Shown here: one piece after another, positions 56,566 to 64,000 of the stretch | How positions within the stretch are numbered: position 1 is the first letter of the stretch | Layout of the letters: each line of letters opens with the position of its first letter | Source: Cladobotryum mycophilum | Lineage: Eukaryota; Ascomycota; Sordariomycetes; Hypocreales; Hypocreaceae | Length of the DNA: 64,000 bases | NCBI GenBank assembly: GCA_036429605.1 | Contig: JAVFKD010000015.1 | Span: forward strand, 2,875,421 to 2,939,420 | Direction of reading: 5' to 3' | Notes under the pieces: generated by a model | Database searches by the model: none | The model's input: the letters and a program-made list of their open reading frames with translations, nothing else | Told to the model about the DNA's origin: nothing | Program-made: the position numbers and the translations under genes

Positions 56566-58230
56566 AGCGTATCAGGTATCTTTGTCGTCTTGTTTGTTTG
56601 AATGGGGTGGCAACACTCTTTGGCTACCCAAAGTTGGGGATAAGAAGGATTGAGGATTTAAGATTGATTCCCCGTAGTGAGATACGAAATAGATTTTTCA
56701 AATATTTGTATTAATAGGCTGTAGAAAAGAGTATGACAAGCTGAAGAATTACGCAATTTGTCAAGTACGGAGAATGCTTGGACAATTATAGCAGAGACAG
56801 ACAGAACAGGCATGATACCCTCTAATTACGACCTCACCAGAACATTATATCGCGTTGGGATTAACGCCTTAGCCAGCCCCCTGATGGGGATGACGCCATG
56901 TAATTCCTTTCTAGCAGAAGCAGTAGGTCCATGGAGAATATTTGTTGCACGTAATTACACAATCAGCATAGAATGAAACAAATATTGTCTCTTAATCACC
57001 GGGTTCACCATTTGAGCTTCAGGGTTCTTCTCTTGGAATCCCGTTCAACACGACACCTGGAATCGGAATCAGACTGCGGCAGCTTGGCTCACGATGTGTC
57101 AAACTCCTTTTCCTCCATCGGTCACGCGCTACTTGATCCCTTCAGCTAATACATATGAGACCACTCTGCCGCTGTTGACGACGCCGTTCAAGGGCAGGGT
57201 CGGAGCTATGCCCTCATATTTACTTATTCGCTCGAATAGTGACGTCTTTGTCTTGGATACCGTTCAGGTGTAAGCATAGCGTTGAAGATCGTGCTTGTTG
57301 CTAAAATAGTGTGCCACTAGTCGCGCCTCGCGCCCGCTGAGTAGCATGAGTTCTCAGTCTCGGGTAGGGCCTTTTGTTGCGCCTCTCGCGGTGTGCTTTC
57401 GTGCTATTACAAGGCCGTTCGTGACCTCAGTTCCTAATTGAAAAAGCATATGGGGTTTTCATACAAGGACATTTGTGCCTTGGTTATAGTCCATCACGGG
57501 ACCCTGAAACCCTGCGGAATGGTTGACAGGGGGTCATCCAAGTTTTCGGCAAAACATTCCGAGAATGGGGGATCAAACGGACTTGGCAGTGCCTATTCGA
57601 TGACAATCTCTTTTCTTTGTCTTCTCCGCTGTCGGCTTTCTCCTTCAGTAGTGAAGTGGAGAAAGCCCGATCCAAGACCGACCTAGCCCCGGCAGTTCTT
57701 GGACAAAGGACTCCACTATGAAGATCAGCTGTGCGTTAAGGTTGTTCCTTATTCCTAGATCTTACAAGTAGTAAGTGTGTGCACTAGGCTGCCGCTATCT
57801 TACCAGGACAATCTCCTGGGTCTCACCCGTTGATGGGTCTCTAGATGTCTAATTACGATATTACATTCTAGTTAATTACTTTTCCAGCACTAGCAATGAG
57901 GGTATTAGCTGACATCCACAGCAGTGAGTGAATGCTTTACAGAGTGCTCTGTAGCTTCTTCACCGCTGGGAGGTTGAGTCCCTATATGCTATCTACATGC
58001 TACATGCTACATACAGACCTTACCGGCAAACACGCAATAGTCAGCTCGGACAATTGGCTGACCCGGACACGACTTGAGAGAGGAGATTTCCTATCCATTA
58101 TCAACGTCTGTCTACATTCTTGCGTCTGTTGCACGAAGCTGTATTGCTCGCCATTCGCGCTTGATTCCCTTTTCTTCATTGCGACCTCAGGGTATTCATT
58201 GACGCCGTTGGCGTTCCCACCCCCTCAGCC
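56566..58230. promoter_or_regulatory. Divergent promoter region between NRPS and ABCC transporter
   Basis: 1.67 kb between two head-to-head starts, consistent with joint control of synthesis and export. A TACATGCTACATGCTACATA repeat lies at about 57991-58014. No cluster-specific motif was assigned; the open frames inside are short and unconvincing. Confidence 0.5.
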
Positions 58231-61200
58231 ATGACGAATCGTGACACCTCCTGTTCAATCGCCGTCGAGGATGTCTTCGGGCCAGTGGTGTCGGCTACCT
58301 GCCTAGGAGGGTTTGACTTCACTCTCTTGTTCGAAGAGAGTATTCTTACGACAATACCTCTGGGCATTGCGGGTAAGCACAGTCAATCGAACATCATCGA
58401 TGCAGTTACTAAACGTGTGCTAGGTGCTTGGTCAATTTGGCGCTTGCTACATCTTCGTCATGAAGTGGCCAAGGTCAAATCATCTTGGCTCCTGGCCTGC
58501 AAAATGGTAACTTTTTTCTCCCAACATCAACCATGTTCGTCCACTATCACTAACTCGTAAAAGGTCGCCTTTGCTGTTTACACAGCTCTCTTGATCACTC
58601 TGCTGGCATTATGGGCTCCTAGAGGAGCCCCAAAGACAAGGCTTACAGTTGCATGTGTCGCTTTGACTGTAGCTTTCTCTTTCCTCCTATCTGTGGTGTC
58701 GTATTTCGAGCATATTCGTTCGGTTCGCCCATCCACAGTTCTAATCGTCTATCTCGGCACTTCTCTTGTTCTTGATCTTGCACGTGTCAGAACATTGTTC
58801 TTTATCCCTGAGGTTAATACCATCGCCAAGGTTTCTCTCGCAAGCTTCGTCGTCAAACTTTTCATCTTTATGCTGGAGATTACGGAGAAGCGACATCTTC
58901 TTCGGGATGAGTGGAAAAAGGCATCGCCAGAGGAAACGAGCAGTACACTCAACCGAGCAATGTTCATTTGGCTGAATGGTGTCTTTATAAAGGGCTTCCG
59001 GACACTCTTGACAGTAAACGCATTAGCACCACTGGACAGTGAGATCCTCTCGGCATCCAAACCAACAGCATTGATGGAGGAATGGGAGCTTAGTAGGTTT
59101 TCGTGCCTTGGGTCTTCGAAACCTTCATCTGAGATGCTAACCTAGATCGCAGTGGACAAGGAGAGCGACCATGCACTTTTCTGGCTATTCGCCAGACATT
59201 TCAAGTGGCCCATCCTGGCCGGTGTCCTGCCGCGGTTGGCATATGCAGGTTTCAACTTCGCGCAACCGTATCTCGTTCAGCGAGTTCTTGACTTTACGGA
59301 TGAGCCCGCAGGACCGAATAGGAAGAATACCACGTATGCCCTGATCGGTGCATATGCCGTCACCTACATTGGACTCTCTGTTAGTATCGTGTGACCCCCT
59401 TTGATGTCTTTGCTCCTAACGACATGCGCATCAGCTTTCGTACTCAGTCTACCAGCACAAGACATATCGTCTGCTGACTTTGTACCGAGGGAGCCTCATC
59501 GCCATGATATCCGACAAAACACTTCGCATTGATTCCCTAGCTCTCGACCCTGCCGAGGCAATTACTCTGATGAGTGCGGATGTGGATCGTATTACGGGCA
59601 GCATGCATCTCGTCCACGAAATCTATGCCAGTATCGTTGAACTGGGCATCGCACTTTGGCTTTTATACAACTTTCTTGGAGTAGCCATGGTTGCGCCAAT
59701 CGTATGGATGATTTGTAAGACATCCCATGCCCTATGTAGAACGTTTAATCTTGTCCTAACTGCTCTGTAGTCTGTCTGTTGGTAGGAATACCTCTTGCTA
59801 GAGCATCCGGAAACGCGCAGGTACCTTGGCTTGAGGCCATTGAAGATCGTCTTGCCTCGACTGCCAAGGCATTAGGTGCGATGAAAGCGATTAGAATGAC
59901 TGGACTGGCGGACATCGTTTCGTCCCAAATTGCTGACCTAAGAGCTGCGGAGATTCGTGCCTCTCGTCGTCACCGTATCTTGAACGTCTTTGTTTTCATG
60001 TCATGTAAGTCGATACTCAGACCTGGATATGTCGCTCATCATGTGAATTTACTAACCCTCGTATTTAAGCCTTTACATCTACTGCTTTTGCTTCCGTCTG
60101 GGGCTTTATGGCGTACATTCTCATTGCGAAGAGAAACGGTTCTGGGACTTTGACGCAGGGTGTTGCGTTTGCCTCCTTGAGTGTCTTTGAGTTGCTCGAT
60201 CAGCCAATACGATATGCCATCGACGGCATGGAGGATGTTCAGACTGTTATCAACTCCTTTCGCCGTGTTCAAGAGTACCTGGTGTCTGAAGAGCGAGAGG
60301 ATTATAGAGACACGCCTCAGACGGCATCTGCAACATCATCTTCAAGCTGTGTAGACGAGAAGATGAATGTGTTGTCCTCCAGCAGTGTGCGCATCTCCGA
60401 CTCGGAATTTGCTGCTTCTATCGAGGGCGCATCAGCCCGCTATGCAGAAGACGACAATACGATCATCCAAGATTTAACATTCCAAATCACGACAGGACAA
60501 ACAACCATCATTTATGGTCCAGTAGGCTCCGGAAAATCCACGCTGCTCAAGCTCCTCCTTGGAGAAATCCCCTTTGTCAGTGGCTCCATATCCACAACCT
60601 TCTCTGAAGCCGCATACTGCCCGCAGTCTCCGTGGTGCAGCTGGGGAACTGTTCGAAGCAACATTGTTGGAATGTCTAATTGGGATGAGAAATGGTACAA
60701 CACCATCGTCAACGCCTGTGCGCTATCTACAGACTTTGAGGATTTGCCTTTGGGGGATCAAACTCACGCAGGCACTCGCGGCTCGCGGCTGAGTGGTGGC
60801 CAGCAAAGCCGAGTATCACTTGCTCGAGCGCTGTATTCGAGGAATGCCACGGTAATTCTTGATGATGTCCTCGCGGGCCTCGATAGGACTACTGAGCAAC
60901 ACATCATCGATGCCGTCTTTGGACCCGACGGCCTATTACGAAAAGCTAACTTGACAGCCATTCTAACCACTAATTCGGTTCATCACTTGCGGTTTGCCGA
61001 TAGCATCCTATTGTTAGATGGGAATGGAAATATTGTCAAGCAAAGTACAAGTGCCGATGTCGACGGAGAAGATATCCAAAAGCTCCAAGGACAGCCTCGA
61101 GCTACAACGACTAAACCAGAAGACGAAATTACTGACGAGCTTCTGGAGGAACTAGGCTTACTGGAGGATCCGAGTCCTGATGCCAACCGTAATGCAGGTG

Positions 61201-63113
61201 ACATGACCATGTACGCCTATTATGCAAAAAATGCAGGATGGTGGACCATGTCACTTTACATCTTTGCATGTGCAATATTTGTATTTGGCTTCACGTTTCC
61301 TTGTGAGTTGCTTAATGTCACATTCTTGATGAGAGTTCTTTCTAACACCAATCAGCTGTATGGGTGCAATGGTGGACAAACGCAAATGCAACCCATCCAA
61401 ACGAGAGAATTGGCTACTGGGTTGGAATATTCGCAGCATTGGGTGTCCTAACCCTCGTCGGCTGCGGAATAGCTGACTAGTATGTTCTGTCTTGCACGTC
61501 TCGAGGTGATGCAATCTATTAACGCTTCTGCAGTGTGTTTAACCTCAATGTTCTACCAAAGACTTCCAAGAGATTTCATCAACTCTTACTGGACACCACT
61601 ATGCGGTAGGAATTTCAGTTCTGTTCTCAAAGAAGTGTGTGATGCTGACTATGCTTAGGGCGCCCACATCCTTTTTGACATCAACAGATGCTGGAACCAC
61701 CCTGAACAGGTTTGTCAAAGATTCCCTTATACCGAGTGATAATCACTGACTCGACGAGACAGATTCAGCCAGGACCTGGAATTGATAGACAACGATCTTC
61801 CTCAATCCATCGATTCGGTCGTCTTTCAATTCTTGTCTACGATTGTTTCGGCGGTCCTTGTCTTCATGGGCTCTGGCTATGTTGCGGCAGCCATCCCCTT
61901 GTGCATCGTCGTGCTCCTACTGCTTCAGTTCTATTACCTCCGAACGTCGAGACAGCTACGATTACTCGACATTGAAGCAAAGGCGCCTCTCTTTTCACAG
62001 TTTCTCGAGACTATTCAGGGCCTCACACTGATTCGCGCTTATGGCTGGACTGAGAACTATAACGAACGTAGCCACCAAGCCTTGAACATTTCGCAGCGAC
62101 CATATTACTTGCTCTTCTGCATACAAAGATGGCTAACGTTGGTCCTTGATTTATTCAACGCCGGCCTTGCCATTCTAGTAGTCGCTATTGCTCTGAACGT
62201 CCATAGCACCGCATATCTCGGCGTCGCACTATTCAATATTGTGACTTTCTCGTCAACGTTACAGACATTGGTCACGGATTGGATTCAGGTTGAAACAGCT
62301 CTCGGTGCGATAAGTAGAATACGAACATATGTCCGGACTGTCGAGGACGAAAACCTCCCCAGCGAAGACGGCGATGTGCCGGAGGATTGGCCAACGAACG
62401 GCACCATAACATTTGAGGGCATTTCGGCTTCTTACAACTCGCCCCTTGAACCTGTTTTGAAGAATATCAGCGTGTCAATCAATGACGGCGAGAAGGTGGC
62501 GATTTGTGGCCGCACTGGAAGTGGCAAGTCGTCTCTCATCTCCACACTACTGCGCATGCTAGAGGTTGACTCTGGTACCATGACCATCGACGGCATTGAC
62601 ATCAGCACACTGCCCAGGCAGGAGATCCGAAGCAGGCTAAATACGCTACCTCAAGAGCCGTTCTTCCTAGAGGGTTCCGTCCGAGAGAATCTCGACCCAG
62701 CCGAATCCGCAAGCGATGAGCGTATGGTGGAGGTGCTGCGCAACGTCGGCCTATGGGAGCAATTCGAATCCAACGATGGGCTCGACGGCGACATGGACGA
62801 GGAGATGCTATCACATGGACAGCGACAGCTTTTCTGCCTCGCTCGCGCTGTCATTAAGCCAGGCAAGATCCTCATTATGGATGAGGCCACCAGCAGCGTG
62901 GACAGTGAAACAGACGACCTGATGCAGGAGATTATCCGCAAGGAGTTCCGGGGCCGCACCGTCATTTCGATTGCACATAAGCTGCAAACAATCCTCGACT
63001 TTGATCGCGTCATCTTACTACAGAAAGGTCAAATCATCGAAATAGGGTCTCCTAGAGAGCTTTTGGAAAGTGAGGAGTCGGCTTTCCGCGCGCTCTACGA
63101 TAGCCAAAAGTGA
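58231..63113 (+). CDS. ABCC (MRP-type) full ABC transporter
   Basis: Eleven exons are inferred (58231-58372, 58424-58506, 58564-59092, 59153-59379, 59435-59714, 59771-60004, 60070-61302, 61356-61479, 61534-61605, 61659-61709, 61763-63113), summing to exactly 1441 codons plus stop. An N-terminal TMD0-like set of helices comes first, then TMD1, NBD1 (GPVGSGKST; LSGGQQSRVSLARAL; ATVILDDVLAGLD, with Asp in place of the usual catalytic Glu, as is common in ABCC NBD1), TMD2 (with QGLTLIRAYGWTENYNE) and NBD2 (GRTGSGKSS; LSHGQRQLFCLARA; ILIMDEATSSVD). It probably exports anionic or conjugated compounds from the plasma or vacuolar membrane. Its head-to-head position with the NRPS makes it the likely exporter or self-protection pump of that cluster. 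No frame break despite ten introns. Confidence 0.94.
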
Positions 63114-63934
63114 TCTTCATTTTAATACAAAAGGTGGTTGATTTGGTCACATTTTTATATGTTTAATCATATTTCTTTAGATGCTACGAGCATTTATTAT
63201 ATCCTAATTCACCTTCATAGACTAAAAACAGAGATGTGCGTGTTGCAGTGAGAAAACAGCCCATTCTGCCTTCACTACTGCCTTGTGGACATCTGGCAAG
63301 GAAAGTCCACTCAATTGAGAACAATTCGTGAATTGAATGACCAGAATAACGACTGCTAAACCTGTAGTCCATTTATTTACTGTGAACAGAGTGTTTGCTC
63401 TTAGGGAAGCTGAGCTGGACCTTGACACCCGGGCAGCCGCCACCAGGTAATCGGCCGATAACTGAGGAAGTGAATCCTCAGAAGGCCTCGTCATCTACTC
63501 TGCCGGCTTGAAGTGAACTATCTTTCTCAACAATAAATGGTTATTTCCCATCATCATCACGTCTATACTGTCTAGCAGCACCACTTCGACTCTTAACCAC
63601 TCATATCGTTTCAACTCTTGACAGAGATACATCGAGGTCTTTGAGACGACATATCCGGTCGTGAACACCATCCATCGGACTTTTACGGGGCTACACTCGA
63701 CTTTTTGCTGCCCCATCACAGCCTGACCAAAATCCAAGCATTGTAACTCTTTCTACATCGTGAAATTCCCATTGGTATACTAATCAGGTGACATACTCAG
63801 AACAAAAAGTATCTAGATATTCTATCTCGGCCGTCCGACCACTCCATCTCAACTCAATACCTTCCTCACGGGGGCCAGATTGAGACAGTCAGATTCTACA
63901 AATACGACAGCCGCCACTCGGTACCCATCACAGA
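63114..63934. other. Spacer before the last gene
   Basis: 821 bp, no gene supported. The last 200 nt are C/A-rich and look like the 5' leader of the partial gene at 63935. Confidence 0.5.
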
Positions 63935-64000
63935 ATGGCCGACCCAGCTGTGGATGATTCAGTTCATGAAACCGAAATCAATGCCGCCGAGAGCGATGCA
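63935..64000 (+). CDS. 5' end of a gene running off the window
   Basis: ATG at 63935 opens a frame of 22 codons to the edge (MADPAVDDSVHETEINAAES and on), acidic and polar. Acidic N-termini like this precede LaeA-like methyltransferase domains in many fungal proteins, but nothing here proves that. Supported mainly by the leader-like sequence before it and the open frame. Confidence 0.45.
   Translation, partial: MADPAVDDSVHETEINAAESDA

Overview
The window comes from a filamentous ascomycete, most likely a sordariomycete of the Hypocreales. Genes are split by short GT-AG introns (about 50-90 nt, several with CTAAC/CTAAT branch-point-like sequences). A con-6 conidiation gene, a fungal-type Dicer, dispersed 5S rRNA genes, a Zn2Cys6 regulator, a large NRPS and an ABCC exporter are all present. 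No tRNA genes were recognised.

Layout. 0.1-7.6 kb: an RCC1-repeat protein (minus) and a Dicer-like 2 protein (plus). 8.4-17.4 kb: mainly housekeeping genes, namely con-6, nicotinamide riboside kinase, peptidyl-tRNA hydrolase 2, UTP7 and TSR1 (two ribosome-biogenesis genes diverging from one 0.3-kb promoter), and a Gfo/Idh/MocA protein resembling Gal80. 17.9-19.7 kb: a Zn2Cys6 regulator diverging from the Gal80-like gene. 21.2-21.5 kb: two 5S rRNA copies. 21.9-24.3 kb: two secreted-protein genes. 25.5-27.6 kb: GET1 and a PTAR1-like prenyltransferase alpha-subunit protein. 30.2-31.8 kb: a GPI-type aspartyl protease. From about 32 kb the content is accessory: an intronless LivJ/LivK-like bacterial binding protein, a single-pass membrane protein with tandem repeats, an intronless epsilon-poly-L-lysine-synthetase-like megasynthase, an F-box-like gene with an internal stop, a beta-lactamase-family serine hydrolase, a bimodular NRPS and an 11-exon ABCC transporter. 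A last gene starts at 63935 and runs off the edge.

How the genes may work together. The serine hydrolase, NRPS and ABCC exporter (45.4-63.1 kb) look like a small biosynthetic cluster. The NRPS reads C-A-T-E-C-(half C)-A-T and has no terminal release domain, so the neighbouring hydrolase is a candidate release enzyme acting in trans and the ABCC protein a candidate exporter. The epsilon-PL-synthetase-like gene at 38-42 kb is a separate A-T-membrane-domain assembly system. Together with the LivJ-like gene it suggests acquisition of bacterial genes in this region.

Sequence quality. Eleven places where a good gene changes frame all lie on a run of exactly five G or five C, including in TSR1, which is essential in yeast. 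Base-calling or assembly error at G/C homopolymers is therefore the favoured explanation. The affected genes (DCL2, NRK, TSR1, the Zn2Cys6 regulator, one small secreted protein, the epsilon-PL-synthetase-like gene and the NRPS) are annotated as single genes, not pseudogenes.
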